From Myxocyprinus asiaticus (Eukaryota > Chordata > Actinopteri > Cypriniformes > Catostomidae), in NCBI RefSeq assembly GCF_019703515.2, contig NC_059374.1, positions 20,071,095-20,135,094 of the forward strand: DNA of 64,000 nt, given 5' to 3'. The translations under genes were made by a program, and so were the position numbers. A model generated the notes under the pieces. The model was not told the origin of the DNA. It did not search any database and was given only the letters and a program-made list of their open reading frames with translations. Below, piece by piece: positions 26,405 to 41,088 of this stretch (position 1 is its first letter; each line of letters starts with the position of its first letter).

Positions 26405-26728
26405 TGTTAAAAATGAAGATTAAGAAAATTAATCGGACACTTTCTGGTTGTCAAATGTAGTGGAACATGTCCATAGTTAATGTGATGAACTACACCTGTG
26501 GTTATTCTGCTAGGACACCTGGGTGAACTTGAGGGGAACTGACTTCATACATCCACTAAAAATCATCTTCGGACCAAGTTGTTTAAAAGTATTCGCAAAA
26601 ATAGTTAAGTGAAGTTAGTTTGTTTGCAAATGCCACTTGGTTTGATAATTTCTCATCTATGCAATAAAATGTATACATTCAGAAACACAAGTGTGACTTA
26701 CGTGTCCAAATATGTTTTGGGGCCACTG
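26405..26728. mobile_element. Degenerate Tc1/mariner-like MITE
   Basis: The right end GTCCAAATATGTTTTGGGGC then CACTG at TA (26729-26730) matches the right end of the element at 50608-51009. The left end (around TTAATCGGACACTTTC) is decayed, so that boundary is approximate. Confidence 0.45.
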
Positions 26729-29700
26729 TATATCAAAACACATCATATCAAGTTCTACGTGATATCAAAACATAAAGTACACTATATTGACTGTAAAACA
26801 CATTAATAACAGAAACTTTACGGAATTGTGTTTGTTTTTACAGGCTTTGAGAAGTCATGAGCGAATGGGATGGTGGGAAGAGGTTGAATCAGGGTGATTT
26901 GGCTCTTTATGTGGTGCGTGTGAGTGGGGTCAGAGGTCATGAGTGCAGGAGGCTGATGTGGGAAAGGACCCACCTGTCCCAGAATGCAATGACAAGAGAA
27001 AGGAGAAATAAAGGCATTGCACTGGAAATTGCATTGGCAAGTTTAGAAAAATATCACTGCACACTGTAAAATAACGATTTGCAGAGTGTCTTCTGGCATC
27101 TTTATTGCATAGGTGTAGATTTAGGTAGGGATGATAGGAACATGTCAATATCCACTTTCAGAAAATCGGAAATGTACCGACCAACATTTGTGCAATTTTA
27201 CCAAGCAGAAATGATTGTCCTGCCTCTTCTGAAGCAGTGCATAAATGGTGTTGTCAAGTGGCATCTGTGACTTTTCTCAGCGCTGTTCAGGAAGCACCTA
27301 TCACAGTCATTTGTAAGATAAAATAAAAATAAAAATAAAAATAATAATAATTTCTGGAGATTTCACAGGCAGATTTCCATTGTTATGTTATGACATATCC
27401 TTGAAATCAATAGATTTAAACAAGCATACTTTTCGTGCTCAAATGGTTTCATGTCTAGGTCAAAAACGTCCTGAGTTTTGTATGCAGCCCAGTGGAGAAT
27501 TCTGCTTTTTCGGCCCGTAAGCTCCCTCATGAGGAAGGCAAATTTGAAATTTGATCAGTTGTGAATGAGCGGCAGGGTTTTAAGATGCCAGTTTAACTCC
27601 CAATAAATGTTTTTGTGATCAAAAAAGTCATTAGTTGTAAACCTAAAGCCTACTTTGTTCAGGAGGCCTACTTTTTCAGATACAAATGCAAGAACATATA
27701 CAGTAAATCAATATGAGAAAAGATTATGTGGGAGTGAGGGGAGTTGGAAAGCAGAAAGTGGGGAAAAATATCAATGCTCCATTCTCCCCACAATTTGTTT
27801 ATTTTGAGATGTCATTTTACCCATGTAAATTGTTAATTTGACCCTACCCTTTGGTTAGATTTCCATTTGTTTAATGCTGGATAATACATTTTACAGAATG
27901 TCACTTCATGTCTGTTGGATATCATTTTCTCGAGGGAAAATTTCTTAAAGATAACATTTGATTTTGACCCATTAATCTTAGGTTATCATATCGCTGTCAC
28001 ATTATCCAAGTTTATCGCATATCACATTTTAAACTCCTAACTGTGAAGCCCTAGTGGTCAGTTCTTAATTTGTTTGTTCTTTAGAAATTCTTAAATAATA
28101 ATAATAATAATAAATAGGCTAATATTTAATATTATGGGGCAGAGAAATAAGAAACTAATTTAATTGAAGAAATTATACTTGTTAAATGAGGTACTAATGT
28201 TATTTTGCCTATATTACCAGACTGACTTTCTCACATTTTCTTAATACCAAGCATTTTTAATATTATCCTTTACTATATTTCCCTACCAACTTTCAAACCA
28301 AACCTACACCCTTGCTTTAATGTACACTGTCAGTTGGATGTAAACCTCATATTACACTTGTATTTTGAACTAGATTTAACTGAATTTACATTTTCTTAAA
28401 TGTAATATAAATAAGAAATTGAAAGGTGATAAAAATAAGACATTTTCAAAAAATCTACAACAGTATAACCCATATACAAATATTAATAATATTTTTAAAA
28501 AAAACATTGTTTCACTGCTTATTCTTTAATGAAATAATAATAAAGATTATTCCAAACAACTTCTGCCAGTACTTCTTTTGCAATAATTTGTAACTTTTTT
28601 AATTAGACTTATTTTTTTAATTTTATTATTTTCACTGTCTTTGGAAGGTCACACCAATTAGACATTTTTAAAAAGCGCAAGTGGGCGTGGGTGGGTGTTT
28701 GCGCTATCTGTGGGTGTATTGTATGTTAATGAAGTGGCGCAAAGCACAATTTGCTATTTTCCTGAGAAACAGAAGTCCAAACTCTGAAAATATAGTGAAA
28801 CATCAAATGATGTCCCTGACAATCACTGTTATAGCTGATTTATGAAACAAAAATGTATTAGATTTAAACTTTCTAGCGGTCATGGTTTATTTTTCTATTA
28901 TTATTATTATTGTTATGTTTATATTTACAATGTATTTATGATCTAATTTGTATTAGTAGTTTTACACTGTTTTCGTAGAGTGATTTTTTTAAGTCACTGT
29001 AAAAGGGGCCGGTGAAAGAATTTGGAGAGTGTAAAATGTTTTGGGGAGGTCGTTACAAAAGATTTTTTGACCACTTCATTATTTTAATATTTTCGTTTTG
29101 TTTGAAGTATAATTTGTGATTAGAAAATGTTGGTTGAAGTTTTTGCGTTTCAATAAATGAATAATAATAAAAAATAAAGAAATCCCTCGATCCACAGCCT
29201 AATCTGGAAGGCAGATACAATCAATGTTAATACTAGCCATGATCTATGTGTCACTTGATCAACATGATTAATAACACTTACATTCTCTATAATTTTAACA
29301 GAGAGTAAATCCAAATCCAGAACCACATTTTCCATGCATATAAAAGGAGTGTGTCACTGTCATAGAAATATAGGACAAGGACGCAGTTAATGTACAAAAG
29401 AACATAAGTCCATATTCCTATTCTTCTAATTAATTGCATACAGTCCATTTACACTACTACATTTTTAGTAATGTGCTGTCTTTGTTTATATCGCTGGTGC
29501 TTGAGGGAAGGGACTATACAGTGTAAGACACATATGAGAAGAACCTCAGAAATAAACAGCACTTGACCCAGCCCATTAGCACTTTGCGTGCACAATTTCA
29601 CCAAACCAACTTGCGCCATGACTTAGCGCATGCTTGCACGTAAATACCAAAACATCATGACTATGCCCATTGAATTTGCACGTATGAGTTAAATTATAGC

Positions 29701-31556
29701 GCTGCGTTTAGAGCTAGTGCTCTAAAAATAGGGCCACTGGATTGCACATAGAGTTCAAGGCTATTAAGGAAATGAACCCTGTTTTTCGTTCTTTTGCCAA
29801 ATTTCTGTTTCCTTCTATTCCTTTCAGTTGTATCTAGGACATTTCTTTAGCCAAGACTACCATGTAGAATTAATGAGGATACCCTCTCTTGAAGAATAAC
29901 GCATTAATCATAAAGTGTGCTTTAAAAATTAATATAAAGTTCCTATTCCACAAGCCGTGTCAGACCGATCTTCAAGCAGAGTGCCTGAACTTTAATGTCA
30001 AAACTTTGTTTAAACAGATTAAACCAGTTATCCAGTGCGGCACATCTTTGCCTCTTAAGCAAAAATACACAAGGAGCTAACATTGCCTGTTTCTGGCCCG
30101 AGATCATTTACAATGGCAAAAGAGGCTGCATGCATCTCGCCTATTCCTACAAATCCCCTTTAATCAGATATGAGAAGAACAGAGCCGAGGAGCAGCATTA
30201 GTAAACACAGGGCTACGCGGTGGCTTCATTGGCATTCAAGTGGGGTTAGAGTGCTGCATTTAAAATGCTGCCTGATGAGGACTACAAAATCAAACCATTT
30301 GTTACCACTATTGAGGAGCCTGCAGGCAACAGGCAATTAAATTGGAATTAGTGCAGGGAATCAGATACAGATGATTCACAGAGAGAGAGAGAGAGGGGGA
30401 GCTGTCAAAGTCAGAGTTTCATTTCGTTTGGAGGGACAAATACTTCAAGAGTAAACACATTTATCCCTCTGGCTTGCAAGCTCGGCAGCATTAGTGCATA
30501 ATTCTGCCATGATTTCGAACTGGTTACGATTTACTAATGTGGATTGTAAATACAAGAAATAAACATGTTTCTTATAAACAAAATAAATGTATAATAATTG
30601 GAATGACTGTATTTAAAAAAAAAAAAATAAAATTTAAATGAAGGCTGCATAGTTTGGAACTGTTCAGACCGAACGTGTTCTTCCACCAAAAATGCTAGAT
30701 GCAGTGCAAGTAATAGAGCAGAATGCAGAAAGGTCTTTTTAAGTTGACACTCTGTGATGAGGTGCTACTGCGTGAGACGATTAAAAAAAACAGCAAAATA
30801 ACACAGCGCTCAAAGACATCCATCTAGCGCATGTTTACATATATGAAGAAAAACCCCCCGGAAAAACAGCGAAGTAGGATGCAAAAACATGTCTGGTGTG
30901 AATGGCCCCTTACATTTCTGTTGCACTAGCAGCACCATACAGAATTGCAAAAACACTGTGTTCAAAAAGGTTTCCCCTAAACTCCCAATATCTGTCATTA
31001 TTTAGACAAAGGAGGTTTAATATAGAGCAGTCCCATTCATCTCAATAGCAGTTGCTCGGCTAGCGGCCTAGAAGTACGCAAACTGAGCCAATCATCTGAG
31101 CCGTAAATGTCATGTGAATGATCCCTTTATATTAGAACTCCTTGCAGCAGACAAAGAAGAACATGACTTACAGTACGCTCTGCGAAAGCGGAAGTGTGAT
31201 AAAGGCCTATGCAGACTATTTCAAAGCAGCCTTTTAAGGTTTAGTAATCGCGCAAGGAAAGTGCCACTTTCACAATCGTTACGTCTGTAACGCTGGTTTT
31301 TTCTCACTAATGTGAGAATGAGAAAGAATTCAAATTAAATATTACATGTTTTTAGGAGTGCCAGCCCTTCTACATACTGTGGCTATTATTATTTCTGGAT
31401 TGTGCATTTGAAGGTTTCACAAAGTGTATTACTAATAAATTGTAAATTGTTTTTCATATCGCCGTTTTCATGCTTATAACCGATTTGTCAGTGGTTTTAA
31501 TTTGGTCAATAATTGGCCCGATAAATATTGGCAGCCGATACATTGGTGCATCCCTA
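26729..31556. other. zbtb16 intron, no exon seen
   Basis: Contains a TAA run near 28096-28112, a GCGCAA-rich repeat-like pair at about 28670-28745 and 29580-29700, and a higher-complexity stretch at 30190-30430 (GGAGCCTGCAGGCAACAGGC) ending in a GA tract that could be conserved non-coding sequence. No coding exon or RNA gene is recognised. Confidence 0.4.
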
Positions 31557-31990
31557 TCAGTCACCATTCACTTTCAATGCATCTTTTATCCATACAATGA
31601 AAGTAAATAGCGACTGATGCTGAAAGTCATTTGGATTTGGAACAACATGAGGTTGAAAACATGAATTCTGTCATTTACTTACCCTAATGTTTTTCCAAAC
31701 CCATATGACTTTTTCTTTCAAGGATCACAAAAGGAGACATTTCAAGAATGTACTGGCTACTCAATGAATGGGGACTAGAGCTTTTAAACCTAAAAAAGGA
31801 TGCAAAAATATCATAAAAGTATTATAAAATTGGGCAATACGACTTGTGTAGTATATTCTAAATTCATATTATAGATTTGTGTGAGTAGACTCTTCAAAAT
31901 TTCTCCTTCTGAGCTCCACGGAAGAAAGAAAGTCATACAGGTTTAGAACAACGTGAAGGTGAGTAAATGATGACAGAATTTTACATTTGA
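31557..31990. mobile_element. TTAA-type palindromic MITE, degraded copy
   Basis: The inner motifs AATTCTGTCATTTACTTACC on the left arm and AGGTGAGTAAATGATGACAG at the right, plus GAAAGAAAGTCATACAGGTT, match the family at 4734-5362. Both termini are eroded. Confidence 0.55.
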
Positions 31991-34267
31991 TTGAATAGGA
32001 AAAGGTATTTTAAAGAATTAAAAAATACAACAGCTTTAAATTAAACAGAAATTGCAATGCAAACATAGCTGCGAAGCAAAATACTGGAGTTCTTCGTTTC
32101 TATTGCATTTTTGCTGTGCATCAATCATTCACACAACCCTCTCTTTGTCATTATTGCCAGCTTCCCCTCTCACTTTCTCAGGGATTACATTTACAGACCA
32201 CAAACCGCTGACCACTCATACTTGTTAATAATCGTTAGGACAGGAAAAAAGCCCTATGTGACTCCACAAACAGTTGTGCCTAAAGCCCCTACACTGGAAT
32301 GCATTGTACCTATTGGTATAATTTATTCCGCAGGCCATCTGGACATTGAGGGGACAATCAGGCTTAGAGTATGAATGACCCGCTCTATTGTTTACACGTA
32401 CACAGGTCCACCTCTTACTCGGCTAATCTGTATGACTCCTCTGGCTTTTAAAGCACACTGCTGCTGAGGTGGCTTTTCCGCAACACAAAAGATCTTGGCG
32501 GTCCCTCATTAAGACGCCACCACAGGACTGTGTCCTGCCTTATTCTGCTGTCTGAGGTGCCTGGTTAATCATTAAAGACTTGGAATCTTAAACAATTACA
32601 GGGCAATTAATACATAGTAGGCGGAAAAAGATCAGAATGAGAGAAATGGAGAGTTTGACCCTATCATCTATTGAACATTTACTAAGGTTTTATGTGTTAG
32701 ACATCAGTAAAGTAGGTAGAGAGGGAGATAATATTGTATACAGTGGTAATATCTATTTTATACCAAGGCATTGGTTATTTCTTAATTCTGATTGGCTGAC
32801 AAATATTCCAAGAGGTTCATTTTCTATAAATGCATGGCTATTGAGTAGTTCCAGGTTTGTTGACCGCATTACAGTTCATTTCAGTTGTTGACCGCAATAA
32901 ATTTCAGATGACCAAGTTTAAAGAGCTACACAGTCCACCAAAGCAAAATAACAAGAAAATTACATTAGTGAAGGAAATCGGATAAAAATGGCAAACTATT
33001 TTTATTTATTTTGAATATAGATATAGTGTCCTATATCTTTTTATAACTTATCAGATAGTTTTTTGCACAGCAGACGATCAAAAATCTGAAAAATTCCATT
33101 GACGTACATTGACGAAATGTTCAAATGAGCCAACGGAATGTTCGTGAATTCAAAGTCCAAATGTCAAATTCAAAAACTGTCCAATTCAAAATTAAACAAA
33201 CCCACCCATCCATCCATCCATCCATTGGTTTATCTGACTACCTATGTGACACGCTGCATCCGAATATCCTCACTTCCCTATTATATAGTATGGCAAAAAC
33301 AGTATGCCAATGGTGTAGTATGTCTGAATCCACAGTATTCACACAGCAGTAAATGAGAAATACCCGGATGACCTACTATTTCAGGCGAGACTTTGAAGTA
33401 CAGATCAACTGGACACTTAACAATCCCCTAATCCCTCGAGAGCAAAACACTGGATCTGAAGGTACGCCGATGAATCGCGAGTCAGATGGCTCTTCTCAAT
33501 AGTAAATCCTATTTATACTAAGATAATTGTTCCATGTGTTTAAATGGTGTTTGTTTAACAAAACCAGAGCAGATAGTTTTCCCAGCTGTTCTTCTTACAT
33601 ATATTCGGGTCACGAATGCCCACGTCCCCTGGATGAAGTATGTCAGAAATCTGTTCATACTACTCGTATGCATAACTAAAAGATCGTACTGTTTACCGCC
33701 CGAGAAGTGTGTCCTTCATCAAGTACAGAAAATACTGTGACAGTACGCGGTTTTGGATGCAGCTACAGGCTGTCTAAATACCTATCTATCTAGCTGGCTA
33801 TTTGTCTTCCTGTAAGGTCTGTATAACCTACAAACTTTTAAAATTGCTTAAACTTTCAGAAAAGGCTTTATCAATCCAACATCTAAGTTTGTCTTGACAA
33901 ACGTAACCTATCTAGTTTAGTTTAAATTAAATTATTTTATTATGAGAGAAAAAAAGAGCGTGGAGTGACATGAGAGACATGACACTAAAACAGTGTAGAC
34001 GGATTGCTTGCAAGGGACAACGGTCCAATAAAGAGTTAAGCGACTGATACAGAAAAATTACTTGACTCATGTTAATAAAGCCTAGAATTAAGTTTCATTT
34101 ATTTGAACTGAACTGAATAGAATATAATCAAGTTAAATTTAGCTTTTTTGAATGTAAAAGAAAAAAGAGTGGTATAGAGTTCTTGTACAGAGAAAAAAAT
34201 CATATCCCTGTCTTATGTAAAGGGGAAATAATCCTCTGAAATTTATTACAGAGGTGAAAGGTGCTTT

Positions 34268-34290
34268 ATATATATATATAGAGAGAGAGA

Positions 34291-34330
<40 letters not shown>
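34268..34330. repeat. Compound (TA)n(GA)n microsatellite
   Basis: A short TA run is followed by about 25 GA units with one GT interruption. Confidence 0.95.
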
Positions 34331-34333
<3 letters not shown>

Positions 34334-35923
34334 AAGGCCCAGATATACTTCCTACGAAATCGAAGAATGAACGGGTGTGACGCCATTTAGAACAAAATCT
34401 GTCCAAAAAGAAGGTGTTTTTGCGTTCATTTCGGTGGTTTGTAACAGCTCGCTGGGGCAAACTTAAGAAAAATTCTTACCGGCTTCTAAACACCTTCTTA
34501 CTATCATTGGTCCACGTCATCGATAGGTGTGACCTGGAGCTCCACCTACCTTGAGGCTGAAAGCTGATTTTGTTTATATTGTTTAGTCAGTCAAAATGAG
34601 TCACTGTGAACAAACCGGGGTGTAGAGTTATTAGCGAGCTGGTGCAAATTTACGATCATTCGCTTAGAGACATTTTCCAAGACCATGTCATGCGATTTTT
34701 GTCTTGTTTTATTTGTCTACAAAAGGAATCAAATCTACTCAAATACTCTCGAGTGCCCATTCACTCTTTTGTTTTATATGCTGCTTCACTCATGTGCTAT
34801 CTGCAGTGAAAACCATTTATACATCTGCCCAAAGTAATATATGCCTCTGTCATCATTCTTTTCTCTTTATTTTGCACATTAACACTTTGACACGCTCCTC
34901 TTTGCAGTAGTATCAGTGTCATCATAAATTACAAAAGCAGAGTGTAATCGCCGCGTATAGCATGTTAGCGCATTAGCGTCATGAATTAATAATGTAAACA
35001 AGACAAATTAAAAATTTTCTACTGCATTAATTTTCCTTTAAATCATCATCGAGTGGTTAAAACAACTTCTTTTACTGACCTCGTTTGAATTTTACTCATA
35101 GAATGAGGCATAAAGTCATTGATCACATTTTAATCACATTAGTTTAGGTTTTACATGTAGCATCCTCATGTTTAAATGCTCCTCATGCCTTCCACAGCAG
35201 TGTGGTGGGTGTCTGAATGTTCAGAAACAGTATGTCATTGCTCGGCTGTTTAGAACTTCCTTTTATCCCTGAAAGAAGAATGAATAAGAAATTTTACGGA
35301 AGTATATCGGGGCTTTAAGAGAGAGAGAAATGTGTACAACTCTGTAGGGTGTCAGTATTCATTCAGAACAAGCCTCTCCATTCACAACACTTAATAAGGC
35401 CTAGGTCACAGGAAACAGGTGCTGCCAGGATCTTAAACCTCAGAGAAACTTTGTATATTTATACATATTACATGATGTCTGATCAATGAGTTCTTATGAA
35501 ATATGAAGGAAATATAAATTTAGGGTAAACATAAATGAATCATTTTCTCAGCAAAAGCTTTAACCCTCATGTTCAGCTGTGACCGACTGCCTAGAGACCC
35601 AAATATTATATGTGTAAAATAAAAACAGCAATTTTAAAATCAACTTTAATTTCCCCCTTTAAATATGTGTATGTGACTTGATAAAAACTACTACTGAAAA
35701 TTGTATTTATATGTCGTGTTCCAGTGACATTGTTCATAAAAGATGAGGAAAAATGCTACAAATGTTTTTTTTTTTTTTTTTTTTTTGCTATTAAAATCTC
35801 TCAGACCTCTCAGATTTATTTGTTCTGTTGAGGTATAATATATAGTGTCTATATTAAAGGAATGTACTGTAGCTCTTTTAGCTCTTCCTGGAGGTGGCAT
35901 TTGCTACGTATCATGGGTAAAGG

Positions 35924-35937
35924 CCAGCAGGGGGCGC
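35924..35937 (+). promoter_or_regulatory. CTCF consensus motif
   Basis: CCAGCAGGGGGCGC matches CCASYAGRKGGCRS at all 14 positions. It lies in the middle of the 31-kb zbtb16 intron in otherwise AT-rich sequence. Occupancy is not shown by sequence. Confidence 0.5.
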
Positions 35938-36172
35938 ACTGTGTAACAACAACTCATGATGCAGCCCATCACTCAGCTCTGTTCACATTCATAAACCTGT
36001 AGCTGTGAGTCACACCTCTGTCCGAATAATCGTAATGAGCAACATTTATATCGAGGATGTTTGATATTTCTCTCTGCATTAAGATAAGGATCTTTCAGGA
36101 TGATTCAAATGCAACCTATGGGACCTAACTAAAAAAGTACATCAAATATTGGAATGGGTAATGCAGGCTGTT

Positions 36173-36436
36173 AAACTGATAGTCCACCAAAATAATGAAA
36201 ATTCTGTCATTTTACTCATGTTACCCTAATGTTGTTTAAAACCTGTATGACTTTTTTTCTTCCGTGGATCAGAAATGAGATTTTAGATGGTACCACCTTA
36301 GTCACCCTTCACTTTCATTATGGTAAAAAGATGAAATGAAAATGAATGGTGACTAAGGCTAACATATGGGTTTAGAACAATGTGAGGGTGAGTAATGATG
36401 ACAGCATTTTCATTTTTGGGTGAACTATTCCTTTCA
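36173..36436. mobile_element. TTAA-type palindromic MITE, short copy
   Basis: The left arm CTGTTAAACTGATAGTCCAC and right arm TTTTTGGGTGAACTATTCCT, with inner AAAATTCTGTCATTTTACTC and GAGGGTGAGTAATGATGACA, match the family at 4734-5362. The copy is 264 bp and hairpin-shaped. Confidence 0.65.
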
Positions 36437-39400
36437 AACCAATACGAAGGAACTTACAATAGGCCATATGTATTTGTCTTTAACCAGTCCATAAATCAAT
36501 ACACCTCAAAGCCTCTGTATTGACACAGCAGACCCTCACCAGGAGTTTCTCACCCTCAGTTGATCGTCCTGCCAATTAAGAAAATGAATTCCTAATTGAG
36601 ATGCTGCCTCCCCATTTTTCCCAGGAAGAGGAGGGACAGCAGCTGAAGGGAAGCTCTAATAAGGCCCCTCACTGTACAATAGTGAGTGGATTTGCCTTTC
36701 AAACTGGTCAGTTGACCCCTTGACACCCGATGACTACAAAGTTCTGAATAAAAATAAAGGCCAGAGACTTAATCCAATTCCCACAGTGCTGGTACGCAGA
36801 GTGCGAGAACATCAAACTTTTCTAGGAATCAGAAGCAGTTTTGTGTAACATTCTAGGGAGAGGAAGGAATTTAAAACACTGCTATCGGAACAATTCAGAC
36901 GTTACAAGTCTGAGAGAAGCAACAAATTCTTTAATACATTTCTTGCACATTACACAGTAACAAGACAATAACAAGTGGGTGAATCTCACCAAAAATTTCA
37001 AGAACATGCCCGGGTCATATTTCACCTCAAAATCCAAGGAAAGAAATAATAAATTATGTTTTGCTTCAAGAAAAAGGAGCATATTTTAAGGACCTTTGAG
37101 AATTTGGGCTTTGTGACAATGACATTTTCATGTCATTTAAGGACCCCCCACCCCCAATTCTCATTACTGTAATGCAAGAAATGCTCATTCTCATTACTAT
37201 AATGTGGAAAAAATTATATATTATTTAAATTGTAAAGTATTTCCATCATGGTAGTATTTGTTGTGCTGCCTGTAATTTAATAATAATTTAAATTTAATGA
37301 TAAATGAACTCGTGTTCATTCTCAACATCTGTCATTTTTTGTATTTGTGATCAGGCTGTCTTATTATTGGCATATTTGACAAAATCCATCTTTCTTTTTA
37401 CATGTTAGCCTATGCTTGTGATGGAGTGGTATTGGAGCAATGGAAATGCTGATGTCCTGACTTTCAGAAAAAAAAAATGCTCCTCCGGGGCAGGAAAATC
37501 TCACCGTTTCGCTTCTATTCCGCAAAGCTCCTGTAACGTGAGTCACGTTCACTGATTGGAACAATTGGGACCACAGTCGGCTACGATGTGTATCGTACAG
37601 TCTGACATAATGTTGCACAGTGTGCCATGGCGATATCAATGCGTTCTTATCATACAGTCTGACAAGCAACTATCCTAAAGGACTGTAAAAATCCTACAGT
37701 GTATAGCAGGCTTTAGGGAAGAAAACAAAATGTAACAATATAATGCTTTATTAACATTTTCCAAACACAACCTTTCACAGTATAAAGATAGAAATGCACT
37801 AAAACTGCAATTTAAATAACATTAAACGTTTCCCAAACTGGGAGTTTGACTAATCTCCCCATAGGTTGCATATTCATTTCAATGGGCATTAAATCTCTTA
37901 AACTCTCATCCTCCACAATATTAATCTGCCAGTAGACTGTGGCTATCTACATTCTTACAGCAATTGTGAAGCTGCATTCATGGTTCGCATCAGAGCGTCA
38001 GCACCAGTGGCAGACAAGTGTCTCATTCTGCGTTTTCATGATAGTTAAGACTTGACATGCTTCTATGGTAAATAAAATGCTTGATTTCTATCACAAGTCC
38101 CATCTGGGCTTGTTTTGTACATCAAATTGCATTATGAGATCCTTTCTCCATCTTTTTATTATGGAAGTGCTGTTGTATGTGTGTGCAGAGATTCTTTTAT
38201 TTACTGATATAACAACATCCATGGCTCTATCAAAGGAAAGGAGAGAGCGTAACAGCCGCGTAATGCTATTTTATGCTAAGCTTGTAGACTCACCTTGGTA
38301 TAAGGGCTCTGGTGCGTGTGTGTGAGAGTTTGTGGTGTGTATGTCAGTGTAATGACTCCGGGCGGACAAATGACAAAGGTTCCGCCCTGCCCAACATGTG
38401 TTGTATAAACGATAAATGCATTAATCGTGATTAAGAAAAATTAACGCTTTAAGCTTTTAAAATTAATCGCATGCATTAATGCATTAATTCTGACAGCTCT
38501 AAAAACCAAAAAATAAAAAAAATACACAAAAGGTCATTCCGGAATTTGCAGGCAAAATGTGCGTAGTTGTCATGAAAATGTCATAATACAAAAAAATTCT
38601 GAATGGTCCTAAAAATCAACTTACTATTCTTTACGCAAAAAAATAAATAAAATAAAAAAATGTTTGGGGAGAAATGTGACCTGGACATGTTCTTGACAGG
38701 TTTCATGGATCAGTTAAATGAGTTACATAAAAAGTGTAATTTCATATGCTTAAAATCATATGCAGAAAATTGCATGTGATGCATATATAAAGCATATATA
38801 TGATGCAACCATTTATTTGGCCAGTCAGACCAGTGAATAGAACACATCTTCTCAGCAATGTTTGTTAAAAAAGCCCACTGTCAGGAGATATAAACATGAA
38901 AGTTATGCAAACAGGCTCAACAAATACTTCTAATCTCTTTATCTCTGGACAAACTGGGTAGATTCACCTGTTGTGGGCTAATTCGGTGAAGAGGAAGGTC
39001 TTTCTGATAAGGATAGAGAATGCAGGTCCACACAGAGACATATTGTGAAACTCTGTTCCTTTTATTGTAGCCATCAAATCTGGCTGGTTTTGTGAGCAGG
39101 ACTGATAAGCAAGATAATAACTGTGTGAATCACACATCTCAGGTTTCTTCATCAAGAACAAGATGGATCAGTGGCAAATATTCATTTGAATATTTCCTGA
39201 ACATGCCACCTAGTCTGATCAGGATTTATTTTGCCAAAAATCAAACATCATGTCTCTCAGCAACCAGAAGAGAACACACTTTTCTGTTTGAAGCTGTTTC
39301 AGATAATCTAAGCATTCACAAACAAGTCACTTCTTTTTGAGACTATCAAACTATTCCCACACTGAGAATCAGACTTATTTACATTGTAAATTACACAAAG

Positions 39401-40604
39401 ACTGCAATTTATTTAATACTACTTAAAGGTATCTACAATCATCTCCAGAATCTAATTACAACTACAGCCTCTTGAGTACAAAAACTAACAATATAGAAGT
39501 CCTGCTGTTCAGCCCATGAAAGCTCAGAGAAACAGGAATCACAGCCTGAGGAGATGCACGTGAAAACGTTCTTTTCAAAACAAATGACCTGCTTAGCAAA
39601 AAACTGTGGACACCCCGTGATGCCTGTTGCATTTCATGGTGCCTCCTAACAGGCCAAAATGACTTCATCTCTTTGCATTGAACTCATAGTACAATAAGAA
39701 TTAGTCACTATGTGATGAAGAGACATGCTGGGAAATCTGCCGCACCACTGAGACAATCAGTCTTAGCAGAACCAGTGGGGGGGTCCATGCTTACTCAGCC
39801 CTGGCCCTTTAAAATCTTAATAGATACAGTTGGGTCATGACAGAACAGAAGAGATCCATTTCTCAGAGGATGTAAACATCAATACTGGCACAATATCAGC
39901 AAATCAAAAGGGTTTGTTATACCAAGGGGCCATTCACACAGAATACGCCCTTGCGATAAAAAATCTAGATGAAGCGCCACAAATAAAGTAAAATGCAGAA
40001 ACCCATTTAACCATTTAAGTTCTTTTTAACTTGACACTGTGTCTAAAAAATGTCCGTATAGTGCATATTTACATAGGAAAACAATTGAAAAAGGCACAGA
40101 CAGATGCAAAAACACATTTGGTGAGTGGTTCCAAAGGCCACATTCACACTGCAAAGTTTTGGGGGTGATGATGACATTTAAAGGTGCACAGTAATTGTTT
40201 GCTAATTGCTTAACTTTTAAACAGAAAGAAAGTGTAATAGTAGAATAGGTTTTTCTGAAAAATGATGTACATTCAACATGCAATGGGGATTCAGATCAGT
40301 CTTAGAGAAAAAGCTGCTTTATTCTACATGGTGCTGGGTGCACATTCATGATTGCCACCATGTTGAGATCATATGACCAGCTGAATATTACTTGCTTTAT
40401 CTCAATAATCACTTGTAATTTGACGCTTTCATTTGCGGAATAAATTAATCATGGCTGACTGCGAATGGCGCATTTTTACAATGACATCGGTAACTGTGAA
40501 CATCGTCATCGATAACTGCTGCATCTACGTCGCAACATAAACACAAATATTACTGAGAGCACCATTAAATGCATGAATAAATCCCCTAAATTTTTTGTGT
40601 TGTG
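36437..40604. other. zbtb16 intron, no exon seen
   Basis: A higher-complexity stretch at 36540-36720 (CCAATTAAGAAAATGAATTC, then TCTAATAAGGCCCC) may be conserved. At 37080-37210 and 38520-38720 are fragments of a repeat with CATGACATTTTCAT-type motifs that is also seen near 56150-57050. At 38395-38500 is a palindromic ATTAATGCATTAAT repeat. No gene is recognised. Confidence 0.4.
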
Positions 40605-40774
40605 TGGGCCATTTTCATCAAACACGAGCAGAGTGAATTTCTTTATAATTCATTAATAAATACATTCTTGCGTAAACCTTTCGGCTTGAATTGAATGCAA
40701 CAATTCACATAACAATTGATTCACAAACTATTTACACAGAAATTCACTCTGCTTGTGTTTCATGAATGAGGCCC
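40605..40774. mobile_element. Foldback MITE of 170 bp
   Basis: TGGGCCATTTTCATCAAACA and then GAGCAGAGTGAATTTCT on the left pair with AGAAATTCACTCTGCTTGTG and TTTCATGAATGAGGCCCA on the right, an inverted repeat of about 37 bp. No ORF. The family is not named. Confidence 0.65.
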
Positions 40775-41088
40775 ACAGAATGATAATTTACGGGATAATT
40801 TGGTGTGTGTATGCAAAAAAAAAAAAGAGTCACTCCCGAACTTGTGATGGTTGACGGTAACAATAGCATTGTTTTGTTTTTGACAAAAAATTAGTGAGCA
40901 AATATGTATTCAGCAATTTTTACTGAACCTCTGTTGGCAGGCATATAATTGACATATTGTGCACTGTATAATTGCACTGCATTAACAAATAGTTGTTCAG
41001 TTTGGTTCCGTACACACTATGTATATTTAATGAAAATTCAGTTGTACCTGAATCACAAGAAACTCTGGGCGATATCTGCGCTGCTTTA

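Larger units (their letters stand above)
31991..36172. other. zbtb16 intron with microsatellites
   Basis: Holds a TA/GA compound microsatellite (34268-34330), a T-run at 35765-35786, a CCAT tetranucleotide run near 33205, and a CTCF-like motif at 35924. At 32440-32600 there is a higher-complexity stretch that could be conserved. No exon is recognised. Confidence 0.4.
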
